A stretch of 64,000 bases of DNA, from assembly GCA_902621305.1 (NCBI GenBank), contig CACNLM010000005.1, positions 38,748 to 102,747 of the forward strand, read 5' to 3'. Shown piece by piece: positions 54,019 to 63,620 of this stretch (its first letter is position 1; the number at the start of each line of letters is the position of its first letter). This DNA is from an uncultured Alphaproteobacteria bacterium. Lineage in GTDB: Bacteria; Pseudomonadota; Alphaproteobacteria; HIMB59; GCA-002718135. The notes beneath the pieces are model-generated. The model was not told the origin of the DNA, made no database searches, and was given only the letters and a program-made list of their open reading frames with translations. Both the position numbers and the translations under genes were made by a program.

Positions 54019-54097
54019 TACGAATAGATTTATAAATATTTATTCCGATGTTAGTAAAGATATAAAATATTAGATAAATGTGTCTAATATATGTAAA

Positions 54098-54889
54098 TTA
54101 TGTCTCTTGAATTGGGGTAATATTTTTAGCTAAACCAGTATTGGTATCAATATCTATTAAAGCCCCACATACAGTTATATTTTCAGTAGCAGGTGTAAAT
54201 CTCCCCTCAGCTCTAAACCCCTTAACAAATCCATGTATTGGATTATTTATATCGAAACCAATTATTGAATTATAATCACCTGACATTCCAACATCTGTTT
54301 GATAAGCTGTACCTTTGGGTAAAATAACACTGTCTGCTGTTGGCACATGAGTATGTGTACCTAAAACTGCCGTAACCTGTCCATCAACATAATATCCAAA
54401 AGCCTTTTTTTCAGAAGTTGCTTCACCATGCATATCAATAATTATCGCATCACATGTACTACCTAATTTTTCTTTTTGAAGAAATTCAATTGTACTTTTA
54501 AATGGATCATCTAATGATAAATTCATAAATAATCTTAGCATTACTTGTACTACAATAATTTTTTTTCCATTTAAAAGTTCAAACTTGTAATATCCTTTTC
54601 CAGGAACACCGTCAGGGTAATTCAAAGCTCTGATTATCTTTGGATTTTCTTCAATATAAGAAAGCATATCTCTTTGATCCCATGCATGATTCCCAAGTGT
54701 AAGTAGATCTAATCCGCTGGAAAATAATTCTTCTGCATCCTTTTTTGAAAGTCCATAACCAGAAGTAGAATTTTCTCCATTAGCAATAATCATGTCTGTA
54801 TTGTATTTAGATTTGAGTGTTGGTATAATTTCTTTAATTTTTTTTCGTGACGCCTTACCGACAATATCACCTATAAAAAGAATTTTCAT
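54098..54889 (-). CDS. YmdB-family metallophosphoesterase
   Basis: MKILFIGDIVGKASRK..., ANGENSTSGYGL, TLGNHAWDQ; track ORF trimmed. Confidence 0.92.
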   Translation of the reverse strand: MKILFIGDIVGKASRKKIKEIIPTLKSKYNTDMIIANGENSTSGYGLSKKDAEELFSSGLDLLTLGNHAWDQRDMLSYIEENPKIIRALNYPDGVPGKGYYKFELLNGKKIIVVQVMLRLFMNLSLDDPFKSTIEFLQKEKLGSTCDAIIIDMHGEATSEKKAFGYYVDGQVTAVLGTHTHVPTADSVILPKGTAYQTDVGMSGDYNSIIGFDINNPIHGFVKGFRAEGRFTPATENITVCGALIDIDTNTGLAKNITPIQET

Positions 54890-55466
54890 TGAAGCTATAT
54901 AAATTTTTTTCAGTAATAACATAATCCACTTTAAAATCAAATTTGTCTATTGGTATGTAATCTAACTTTTGTTCTTCATATGCATAGGCTACAGAGATGA
55001 ATCTATGATTAATTTTATTTAAATAAGCAAATGTCCTGTCATAATAACCTCCCCCATAGCCTAATCTATTTCCTTTATTGTCAAAAGCTAAACAAGGTAC
55101 AAAAATTAATTCAGGATTTAAAATTTTATTATTATTTTGAGGTTCTGATATATTCATATGTCCTTTTACAAAATTCTCTTCACTCTTAAATTGCTTAAAG
55201 ATTAAATGACTATTTTTTTTCTCAATTACAGGAAGACATAAAATTTTATTTTTAATAAAGATAAGATTGTTAAGCTCTCTTGTATTTATCTCAGAATTTA
55301 TAGAAATAAAACTAGATACTATATTGATTTCTTGAAAGTTAATTTTTTCAAAAAATTTATTAAACAAAGATAAAGCAAAATGAGATGGTTTATTATTATA
55401 AATCTTATCTCTTATATTTTTTTGTTTTTTTCTAATAATTGATTTTTCATCTTTAATATCATTCAT
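54867..55466 (-). CDS. 5-formyltetrahydrofolate cyclo-ligase
   Basis: VPCLAFDNKGNRLGYGGGYYDRTFA. Confidence 0.93.
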   Translation of the reverse strand: MNDIKDEKSIIRKKQKNIRDKIYNNKPSHFALSLFNKFFEKINFQEINIVSSFISINSEINTRELNNLIFIKNKILCLPVIEKKNSHLIFKQFKSEENFVKGHMNISEPQNNNKILNPELIFVPCLAFDNKGNRLGYGGGYYDRTFAYLNKINHRFISVAYAYEEQKLDYIPIDKFDFKVDYVITEKNLYSFNENSFYR

Positions 55467-55878
55467 AATAAGAATTCTTAATTATATCAATTAGACCCTC
55501 TACTTTTTTATTTATTTCATCAAATTCTTGATCAAATTTCAATTTTTCGTCTTCTAAAATTTTTTTTTCATTTTGTAGTTTTAGTATTTTGTCTTTAAGT
55601 TCTAAATTGTTCTTTAGATATTCTTCATTCTTGGCATCATTTACTTCTGAACTTCTTTCTATATTTAATTTTTCTGAAAGCTCTGCTTGAAGCTCAATAG
55701 AGAGAAGTGATAACAATATAGTATCACTTATTTTTCCATTAGAATATTTTGGATTTTGTAATTTGTCATCAATTTTTTCATTAATTAAATTTATTGAATC
55801 TATTATTTTTTTTTCATCTTTTTTTTCATATTCTAATGATATTTCTCTGTTTAAAATTTTTGTCTTATAAAAAGGCAT
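55459..55878 (-). CDS. zapA: Cell division protein ZapA-like
   Basis: KILNREISLEYEKKDEKKIIDSINLINEKI; gene order next to cyclo-ligase. Confidence 0.75.
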   Translation of the reverse strand: MPFYKTKILNREISLEYEKKDEKKIIDSINLINEKIDDKLQNPKYSNGKISDTILLSLLSIELQAELSEKLNIERSSEVNDAKNEEYLKNNLELKDKILKLQNEKKILEDEKLKFDQEFDEINKKVEGLIDIIKNSYYE

Positions 55879-55880
55879 AG

Positions 55881-56069
55881 TTATTTTTTAATTAGAAGTT
55901 CCAATTCATCAATATACTCGGACATTTGTTTTCGTAAATTTTTAATTTCATTTTCAAGATTTTTAATTTTTTCTTTTTTGGAAATATGATGATCCCTAAA
56001 ATCATCTAAAGCTGATCTTAGATTATTTAAGTTTTCGCTTAGAATTGTAATTTTTTTTTGTTTTTCCAT
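55881..56069 (-). CDS. Small coiled-coil protein of unknown function
   Basis: 62 aa coiled-coil ORF directly upstream of zapA. Confidence 0.6.
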   Translation of the reverse strand: MEKQKKITILSENLNNLRSALDDFRDHHISKKEKIKNLENEIKNLRKQMSEYIDELELLIKK

Positions 56070-56154
56070 TATAATTTTATAGTTTGTAATTTTATAATTG
56101 TCACTGTAATGAACCCATATTAAATAATTTTATATCAACCATAAAGGTAAGTAT

Positions 56155-58131
56155 TTGAATAATTTAAATAATATCAACAATCTTAGACAATTATCAAATT
56201 GTATTAGATTTTTATCAATGGATGCAGTGGAAAAAGCAAAATCTGGTCATCCTGGTATGCCTATGGGTATGGCAGACATCGCAACAATTCTTTATAAAAA
56301 TCATTTAAAGTTTGATCCGAGTGATCCGGAGTGGATTGATAGAGATAGATTAATTATTTCAAATGGGCATGGCTCTATGCTTTTATACTCTTGTTTGTAT
56401 CTAACAGGATATAAAGACATTGACATAAAACAAATTAAAAATTTTAGACAATTACATAATAAAACTGCAGGTCACCCAGAATACGGAAGTGCAGAAGGGA
56501 TAGAAACAACTACTGGGCCTTTGTCTCAAGGTTTAGCAAATGCAGTTGGAATGGCACTAGCGGAAAAAAAATTATCAAATAATTATGGAAAAGAATTATT
56601 CGATCATTACACTTATGTTTTCGCTGGAGATGGATGCTTAATGGAAGGTTTAAGTCATGAAGTGTGTAGTCTCGCAGGACATTTAAAATTAAATAAGCTT
56701 ATTATGTTTTTTGATAATAATTCTATTTCCATAGATGGATCAACAGATCTTTCAGTTTCAGACAATGTGAAAAAAAGATTTGAAGCTTATAATTGGAATA
56801 TAATTGAAATAGATGGTCATAAATATGAGGAAATTGATCAAGCTATAATTCAAGCAAAAAAAAATGATGCTCCAACAATTATATCTTGTAAAACTAAAAT
56901 TGGTTTTGGCTCTCCAAACAAAGAGGGTTCAGCTTCATCACATGGTTCACCTCTTGGTGAAGATGAAATTAGTTTAACAAGAAAAAAATTAGAATGGAAT
57001 TTTTCGCCATTTGAAATTCCAGATGATTTATTACGTGAGTGGAGAAGTTTCTATAAAAGAAATGAAGAATCAAGAAAATCATGGTTGTCAAAAAACAAAG
57101 AATTAATTGAAAGTAAAAATTTTAAAGATAGTTTTTATCAAAAAATTGATCATCAAATTCCAGAAAAACTTAGTGAATTAAAATCTGAGCATTTTAATGA
57201 TAAAACAAATTGTGCTTCAAGAAAATCCAGTGAGCTAACGCTAAATTTAATTTCAAACTATCAAAAAAATCTTATTGGTGGATCTGCTGATCTTACTGGA
57301 TCAAATAACACTAAGGCAAAAGATATGAATGTAATTACATCAAATAATTTTAATGGAAATTATATTCATTACGGCATCAGAGAACATGGAATGGCTGGAG
57401 TAATGAATGGCATTGCTTTGCATAAAGGTTTAATTCCATACGGAGGAACGTTTTTGGTATTTACCGATTATTGCAGACCTTCAATTAGGTTATCAGCTAT
57501 TATGAATATACCAGTTATTTATGTAATGACACATGACTCAATAGGATTAGGAGAAGATGGACCAACCCATCAACCTGTTGAACATCTTGCATCTTTAAGA
57601 TCTATACCAAATTTAACAGTCATTAGGCCTTGCGATATTATTGAAACTATAGAAGCATGGGAATGTGCAATTAAAAATTCTGGACCAACAATCTTAGTAT
57701 TAACAAGACAAAATCTACCAATGTTACAAAAAGATAATCGAAAAGAAAATCTTGTAAATAAAGGTGCTTATAAAATAAGAGATTTTAAAGAATATGATGC
57801 AACAATTTTATCTTCTGGTTCTGAGGTTGAGATTGCTTGCTCTGCATCAAATAAACTTTTTGAAAACAATAATTTAAAGATTAGAGTTGTAAGCATGTCT
57901 TCATTTGAATTGTTTGAGAAAAATGATGATGGTTATAAAAATGAAATTATAGGAAATAAACCTATTTTTGCTATTGAGGCAGGAGTTATAAATGGTTGGG
58001 AAAAATATATTAAAAACGAAAATTTTGTTGGTATGTCAACATTTGGTGAAAGTGGTCCATACAAAGATTTATATAAGCACTTTAAGATAACAGATGATTA
58101 CTTAATTGAAAAAATAATTAAAACTTTATAA
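56155..58131 (+). CDS. tkt: Transketolase (TTG start)
   Basis: SMDAVEKAKSGHPGMPMGMADIA, GIREHGMAGVMNGIALH. Confidence 0.98.
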   Translation: MNNLNNINNLRQLSNCIRFLSMDAVEKAKSGHPGMPMGMADIATILYKNHLKFDPSDPEWIDRDRLIISNGHGSMLLYSCLYLTGYKDIDIKQIKNFRQLHNKTAGHPEYGSAEGIETTTGPLSQGLANAVGMALAEKKLSNNYGKELFDHYTYVFAGDGCLMEGLSHEVCSLAGHLKLNKLIMFFDNNSISIDGSTDLSVSDNVKKRFEAYNWNIIEIDGHKYEEIDQAIIQAKKNDAPTIISCKTKIGFGSPNKEGSASSHGSPLGEDEISLTRKKLEWNFSPFEIPDDLLREWRSFYKRNEESRKSWLSKNKELIESKNFKDSFYQKIDHQIPEKLSELKSEHFNDKTNCASRKSSELTLNLISNYQKNLIGGSADLTGSNNTKAKDMNVITSNNFNGNYIHYGIREHGMAGVMNGIALHKGLIPYGGTFLVFTDYCRPSIRLSAIMNIPVIYVMTHDSIGLGEDGPTHQPVEHLASLRSIPNLTVIRPCDIIETIEAWECAIKNSGPTILVLTRQNLPMLQKDNRKENLVNKGAYKIRDFKEYDATILSSGSEVEIACSASNKLFENNNLKIRVVSMSSFELFEKNDDGYKNEIIGNKPIFAIEAGVINGWEKYIKNENFVGMSTFGESGPYKDLYKHFKITDDYLIEKIIKTL

Positions 58132-58142
58132 AAAGGAGAAAT

Positions 58143-59147
58143 ATGAAAGTTGCAATAAATGGATTTGGAAGAATTGGAAAACTTGTTTTTAGAGCTTTAT
58201 TAGAAAAAAATCCTAAAGATATTAATATTGTAGCTATTAATGAACTAGGAAGTGTTGAGAGCAGTGCTCACTTACTTAAATATGACAGTGTTCACGGTAT
58301 TCTTAAAGATGAGATTAGTTCAATCAAAAATGGATTAAAAATAGGTAAACATAAAATTAATTTTTATTCCGAAAGAGATCCAAATAATCTTCCTTGGAAA
58401 TCACTCAAGATAGATGTTGTTCTTGAATGTAGTGGTGTTTTTACTTCAAAAGAAAAGGCGATTTCTCATTTAAATTCAGGAGCAAAAAAAGTTATTATTT
58501 CAGCACCAGCTTCAAATGTAGATTCCACAATTGTTCAAGGTGTAAATAACGATACCATTAAAAAAAATCATAACGTTATTTCAAACGGATCTTGTACTAC
58601 TAACTGTCTTGCTCCTTTAGCTATGGTTCTTGATGAAAAATTAGGAATTGAAAGTGGTTTCATGACAACAATTCATAGTTACACGGGTGATCAAAGAACT
58701 GTTGATCAAACCCATTCTGACTTTAGAAGAGCAAGGGCTGCAGCTGAGTCAATGATTCCGACTTCTACAGGAGCGGCAAAAGCTTTAAGTCTAGTCTTAC
58801 CAAAATTAAAAGGTAAACTAGATGGAACAGCTATTCGAGTACCTACTCCTAATGTTTCACTTATAGATCTTACATTTGTAAGTAAGAAAAAAACTAGCTC
58901 AGAAAAAATTAATTCTATCGTTCTTCAAGCTTCAAAAACTAAAAAATTAAATGGAATTTTAACAACAAACTCATTGCCTCTAGTTTCAATCGATTTTAAT
59001 CATAATTCAAGTAGTTCTGTATTTGATATGAGTCAAACACAAGTTGTCAAAGATAGATTCTGTAGAGTTTTATCTTGGTATGATAATGAATGGGGATTTT
59101 CAAATAGAATGGTAGACACTATGGTTGATCTTAAAAAATTTATTTAG
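58143..59147 (+). CDS. gap: Type I glyceraldehyde-3-phosphate dehydrogenase
   Basis: VAINGFGRIGKLVFRA, SNGSCTTNCLAPLA. Confidence 0.98.
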   Translation: MKVAINGFGRIGKLVFRALLEKNPKDINIVAINELGSVESSAHLLKYDSVHGILKDEISSIKNGLKIGKHKINFYSERDPNNLPWKSLKIDVVLECSGVFTSKEKAISHLNSGAKKVIISAPASNVDSTIVQGVNNDTIKKNHNVISNGSCTTNCLAPLAMVLDEKLGIESGFMTTIHSYTGDQRTVDQTHSDFRRARAAAESMIPTSTGAAKALSLVLPKLKGKLDGTAIRVPTPNVSLIDLTFVSKKKTSSEKINSIVLQASKTKKLNGILTTNSLPLVSIDFNHNSSSSVFDMSQTQVVKDRFCRVLSWYDNEWGFSNRMVDTMVDLKKFI

Positions 59148-59545
59148 TGCCTAAAAAAATTTGTTTTGCAGTCTCGACACTAACACAAATTGAAAGTTTA
59201 ATAGAATTTCGAAAATCAAAGTTCAAAACTTCGATTATATTTATAAAATATTTTTTAATTAAAGGTTTTGGGATAGATTGGCTTAGAACGTTAATAAAGC
59301 ATATTAAAAAAAAATATAAAACACACAATATTAAGTTTTTTGTCGACTCAGGCTATGATCAAGGTCTTAGTATATTATTGACTCGCGAAAATATTGATTA
59401 TTTAAAATTAAAAAATAATAAAATCATCTTAAATAAAATTAATCAAATTGCTAAAAAAAATAAGGTTTTATTAAATCCAACTTTTGATGTAGTAGATCTT
59501 ACGAAAATTAAAAAAATACAAAAAAAACTTAATATAAAACTATGA
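59147..59545 (+). CDS. Hypothetical protein, 132 aa (GTG start overlapping gap stop)
   Basis: Coding ORF filling gap-efp interval with tight overlaps at both ends. Confidence 0.65.
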   Translation: MPKKICFAVSTLTQIESLIEFRKSKFKTSIIFIKYFLIKGFGIDWLRTLIKHIKKKYKTHNIKFFVDSGYDQGLSILLTRENIDYLKLKNNKIILNKINQIAKKNKVLLNPTFDVVDLTKIKKIQKKLNIKL

Positions 59546-60111
59546 AAATAGATGGAAATGCAATTAAAGTTGGAAATATTTTAGAGATTAATAACAAACT
59601 TTGGAAAGTTTTGAAAACCCAGCATACTCAACCAGGAAAGGGTGGCGCCTACTTACAGGCTGAACTTAAAGAAATAAGAGAAGGTACTAAAATGAATAGT
59701 AGGTTTAGATCATCAGAAACAGTAGAAAGAGCTATCCTTGATGAAAAAGAATTTCAATATCTTTATGAAGATAATAATAATTTTATATTCATGGATAAAC
59801 AAACTTATGAACAGATAGAACTTGGCTCAGACATATTAACTGAGGATCAATCAAAATTTTTAGTTGAGAATAGTGATATTATTATTAATTTCTACAATGA
59901 AAAACCGGTTGGAATTGACTTGCCTGATACTGTAGAATTAACTGTTTTAGAAACTGAAGGTGTTGTAAAAGGTCAAACAGCTGCTTCATCATATAAACCA
60001 GCGACTTTAGAAAAGAATATTAAAACATCTGTACCTCAGTTTATAGCAGTTAATGATAAAATAGTAATAAGTACAATTGACGGTAGTTATATCGAAAAAT
60101 CTAAAAATTAA
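59542..60111 (+). CDS. efp: Translation elongation factor P
   Basis: KIDGNAIKVGNILEINNKLWKVLKTQHTQPGKGGAYLQAELKEI. Confidence 0.97.
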   Translation: MKIDGNAIKVGNILEINNKLWKVLKTQHTQPGKGGAYLQAELKEIREGTKMNSRFRSSETVERAILDEKEFQYLYEDNNNFIFMDKQTYEQIELGSDILTEDQSKFLVENSDIIINFYNEKPVGIDLPDTVELTVLETEGVVKGQTAASSYKPATLEKNIKTSVPQFIAVNDKIVISTIDGSYIEKSKN

Positions 60112-60887
60112 TGCAGCCTGCTGTAATAAATATCTTAGAAAAGGCAGTAAAAAAAGCTGGTAAAATGTTATTAAGAGATTTTGGAGAATTAGAAAATTTA
60201 CAAATACAATCTAAATCAGTTGGAGATTTTGTAACAAATGCAGATATTAAAGTCGAAAAAACACTTTTAGAAACTCTAAAATATTATTATCCAGATTATA
60301 CTTACATAACTGAAGAAACTGGCAAAATAAAAGGTGATGACAACACAATTATTATTGATCCAATTGATGGAACATCAAACTTTATTCATGGAATACCTCA
60401 TGTTGGAATAATCGTTGCTAAAATGACAAATGAAGAAATTACAGACGGTGTGATTTATAATCCAATTTTAAACGAATTTTTTTGGAGTTCTAAGGGTAAA
60501 GGTGCGTGGTGTAATAATAGTAGACTTCGAGTGTCAAACAGGCAAATTTTTTCAGATTGCTTGATAGGCACTGGTCTTCCGTTTGGAGAAAGAATTTATA
60601 AAAACTATTTAAGTGAGATTGATGAAATCCTAAAATCATCTGCAGGAATAAGAAGACTCGGTTCTGCAGGCCTTGATCTTGCTTATGTTGCCTCTGGCAA
60701 ATTAGATGGTTTTTGGGAAAAAGATCTAAATTTATGGGATGTTTCAACGGGCATTCTTTTAGTTAAAGAAGCTGGTGGGAAAATTTCTAAAATAGATGGA
60801 AATCAATGGGAAATAAATTCTCGTGATTTAGTCGCTTCAAATAATAAAATTCATAATGAATTAGTTAAAAAACTTACTTTACTTTGA
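60111..60887 (+). CDS. suhB: Inositol monophosphatase family protein
   Basis: IDPIDGTSNFIHGIPHVGI, WDVSTGILLVKEAGG. Confidence 0.93.
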   Translation: MQPAVINILEKAVKKAGKMLLRDFGELENLQIQSKSVGDFVTNADIKVEKTLLETLKYYYPDYTYITEETGKIKGDDNTIIIDPIDGTSNFIHGIPHVGIIVAKMTNEEITDGVIYNPILNEFFWSSKGKGAWCNNSRLRVSNRQIFSDCLIGTGLPFGERIYKNYLSEIDEILKSSAGIRRLGSAGLDLAYVASGKLDGFWEKDLNLWDVSTGILLVKEAGGKISKIDGNQWEINSRDLVASNNKIHNELVKKLTLL

Positions 60888-60911
60888 AATCTATATAAAT
60901 ATAAGACAGGC

Positions 60912-61139
60912 ATGAAAAAAGATATACATCCAAAATATCATGAAATAAACGTTGTTATGACCGATGGATCTACTTTTAAAACTAGATCTACTTGGGGTAA
61001 AGAAGGTGATACTCTTAAATTAGAAATTGATTCTAAATCTCACCCAGCATGGACCGGTGGTAAGGCTGGTCTTAATGAATCAGAAGGACAGGTTGCAAGA
61101 TTCCAAAAAAGATTTAAAGGTCTTAAAATTAATAAATAA
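60912..61139 (+). CDS. rpmE: 50S ribosomal protein L31
   Basis: [29 protein letters not shown]. Confidence 0.95.
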   Translation: MKKDIHPKYHEINVVMTDGSTFKTRSTWGKEGDTLKLEIDSKSHPAWTGGKAGLNESEGQVARFQKRFKGLKINK

Positions 61140-61328
61140 TTATTTAAAAAACTTTTCAGCATTAAGTTTAAAATTTTCCTTCTTTTTTATCTCATCTTGA
61201 ACTCTTAGTATTTCAGTTTGAAGTTCGGAAGTATAATTTTGCAAATCCTCAACACTGAAATCATCCAAATTTAATATTTTAACCGTCTTTTGTTTTTCAT
61301 CAACTTCAAAAAAATCTGTCATAGTCAT
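61140..61328 (-). CDS. DUF1192-like small protein
   Basis: LDDFSVEDLQNYTSELQTEILRVQDEIKKKE; position beside rpmE and the DUF1013 gene. Confidence 0.65.
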   Translation of the reverse strand: MTMTDFFEVDEKQKTVKILNLDDFSVEDLQNYTSELQTEILRVQDEIKKKENFKLNAEKFFK

Positions 61329-61372
61329 ATTTTATTATATATTATTTTTTGATTATATTATATGAGCCAATT

Positions 61373-61915
61373 ATGAAATATCCTTTAATGCCTAAAGCAA
61401 CAGCAATATGGTTAGTTGAAAATACAGCTTTAACGTTTGATCAAATAGCTGAATTTTGTGGATTACATGAATTAGAGGTTCAAGGAATAGCTGATGGAGA
61501 AGTTGCTGTTGGTATGAGAGGTTATGATCCAATTGATAATAATCAATTAACAAAAGAAGAAATTGAAAGATGTGAAAAAGATGATGCAGCTCGTTTGAGT
61601 CTTATTAAGTCTGATGTAATTGAAGATTTACCGCCAAGAAAAAAAGATTCTAAATATACACCTCTTTCTTTAAGACAAGAAAAGCCATATGCTATTCTGT
61701 GGCTTATAAAAAGATATCCAACTGAATTAAGTAGTTCTCAAATTGCAAAACTTACCGGCTCAACAAAAAATACAGTAGAGGCCATAAGAAATGGTACATA
61801 CAGAGAAGCAGTTCTTGAGGCAAAGAGTCCAATGGATGTTGGTTTATGTACTTATAAGGATCTCGAAAGAACTTTAAATAGAACTAGAACAAAAAAAGTA
61901 GATCAAGAAAATTAA
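61373..61915 (+). CDS. DUF1013-family protein (alphaproteobacterial putative regulator)
   Basis: MKYPLMPKATAIWLVENTALTFDQIAEFCGLHELEVQGIADGEVA; track ORF trimmed. Confidence 0.85.
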   Translation: MKYPLMPKATAIWLVENTALTFDQIAEFCGLHELEVQGIADGEVAVGMRGYDPIDNNQLTKEEIERCEKDDAARLSLIKSDVIEDLPPRKKDSKYTPLSLRQEKPYAILWLIKRYPTELSSSQIAKLTGSTKNTVEAIRNGTYREAVLEAKSPMDVGLCTYKDLERTLNRTRTKKVDQEN

Positions 61916-62424
61916 TTATTTTTTATAACGTAATTTAGATAATATAACATCAAGATCATCCAAAATAATACCATTGAAATAATAAAAATCTGAAAGTTAT
62001 ATATTTTTATAACTCCGATAGGCTCACCAAGATAATAAGTTAAAGGTCCTAAAACTCCACTTAAAATAATTCCTAAAATTTTATAACTTTTAAAAAAATT
62101 AAGAATTTCATCAAAAAGAGTGCTAAAACTAAACCATAAAACAATCATCCATAATGGCAGAGTGCCAAGTTTAGCAATAGTTTCAAAATCGTAAATTTGG
62201 AAATAAACTAATAAAGTATCAAAAAAATATCCTGGAACTGAAATCAAAAGTGAAATCTTAATAAATTTTTGTTTATTATGATTAAAATAAAAATAAGTAG
62301 ATAAGAAAATAATTCCAACCCAAATGCCCAACATAGGATTAGAAAATTTTGTTTCACCAAATACACAGGCTAACCAAGTTAGTTGATAGCCAGTTAAGAC
62401 TAGAAATACTTTTAGTTTTTGCAT
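61912..62424 (-). CDS. DUF2878-like membrane protein
   Basis: Multi-TM 170 aa ORF next to cfa; GETKFSNPMLGIW...GVLGPLTYYLGEPIG. Confidence 0.7.
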   Translation of the reverse strand: MQKLKVFLVLTGYQLTWLACVFGETKFSNPMLGIWVGIIFLSTYFYFNHNKQKFIKISLLISVPGYFFDTLLVYFQIYDFETIAKLGTLPLWMIVLWFSFSTLFDEILNFFKSYKILGIILSGVLGPLTYYLGEPIGVIKIYNFQIFIISMVLFWMILMLYYLNYVIKNN

Positions 62425-62426
62425 TT

Positions 62427-63620
62427 CTATTTTTGAATTAAGAAATGAGAAACATCGGTTGAACTATTTGCAAAACCTGTTTCACAATAAGATAGATAAA
62501 ATTCCCACATTCTTTTAAATTTAATATCGAAACCAAACTTTGATAAATCAGTCCAAGATTTTTGAAATTGTTTATTCCACATTTTAAGTGTTTTTGCATA
62601 AGAACCACCGAAACTTAGATTTTCAATACATTTTAATCCAACGTGTTTTGCCGAATATTCAAATTGTTTTTTAGTTGGAAGCATTCCACCTGGAAAAATA
62701 TATTGTTGAATAAAATCTGGTCTGTTTTGATAATCTTTAGCTTTTTTTTCATCAATCGTTATGACTTGTAGCGCAGCCATACCGCCATCGTTGAGAGAAT
62801 TTCGAATTGTATCAAAGTAATTATGCCAGTATTTCTTCCCAACTGCTTCAAACATTTCAATTGAAACAATATTTGAATATTTTTTTTTGATATCTCTATA
62901 GTCTCTGAATATAACTGATACTTTTTCAGACAAACCTTCATTTTGAATTTTTTCAGAAGCATATTCGTATTGTTCCTTAGAAATAGTTATAGCATCAACT
63001 GAACAATTGTAATTTTTCGCTACAAAAGATGAAAACCCGCCCCATCCACATCCAATTTCTAAAGTTTTAGAATTTGAGTCTAATGCTAAAGTTTCAGCAA
63101 TCTTTCTATATTTGTTAAATTGTGCATCTGATAAATTGGTATTATTATTATCAAAAAGAGCGGAAGAATAGGTCATGGTTTTATCTAACCACTTTTCGTA
63201 AAAATTATTTCCTAAATCATAATGATATTTAATGTTTTTTTTACTTTGTGATTTTGAATTGTTATTTAAAAAATGCTTTAATTTCGCAAAAGTAGCAAAA
63301 AAAAGATTAGTATTTATGCTTTGTAAAAAATAACTCTCATTTTTGTGAGAAAGTAGTAATAAATTAGTCAAATCGGTGCTTGAAAAGTAACCATTCATAT
63401 AGGCTTCTGCAAAACCTACAGAACCTTTTTTAAAAATTAAATTTAAAAAATTATAATTATGAATTTTTATACTTGCAGATATATCCTCCTCTTTTCCAGC
63501 AAAAACTCTCTCCTCGCCAGTAGGAAATTGAACTGTTAATTTTCCATATCGAATTTTAGATAGAAAGTTTACTAATAATTTTTCGACAGTTTTATCAAAA
63601 TTTTTTTTAAAAAAATTCAT
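62427..63620 (-). CDS. Cyclopropane-fatty-acyl-phospholipid synthase family SAM methyltransferase
   Basis: YHYDLGNNFYEKWLDKTMTYSSALF, LEIGCGWGGFSSF, YIFPGGMLPT. Confidence 0.92.
   Translation of the reverse strand: MNFFKKNFDKTVEKLLVNFLSKIRYGKLTVQFPTGEERVFAGKEEDISASIKIHNYNFLNLIFKKGSVGFAEAYMNGYFSSTDLTNLLLLSHKNESYFLQSINTNLFFATFAKLKHFLNNNSKSQSKKNIKYHYDLGNNFYEKWLDKTMTYSSALFDNNNTNLSDAQFNKYRKIAETLALDSNSKTLEIGCGWGGFSSFVAKNYNCSVDAITISKEQYEYASEKIQNEGLSEKVSVIFRDYRDIKKKYSNIVSIEMFEAVGKKYWHNYFDTIRNSLNDGGMAALQVITIDEKKAKDYQNRPDFIQQYIFPGGMLPTKKQFEYSAKHVGLKCIENLSFGGSYAKTLKMWNKQFQKSWTDLSKFGFDIKFKRMWEFYLSYCETGFANSSTDVSHFLIQK

Noticed and set aside
54019-56154. 6S RNA, which often lies near zapA and the formyl-THF cyclo-ligase gene
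   Set aside because: Genes here overlap or are separated by at most about 85 nt; no space or recognisable structure for 6S RNA
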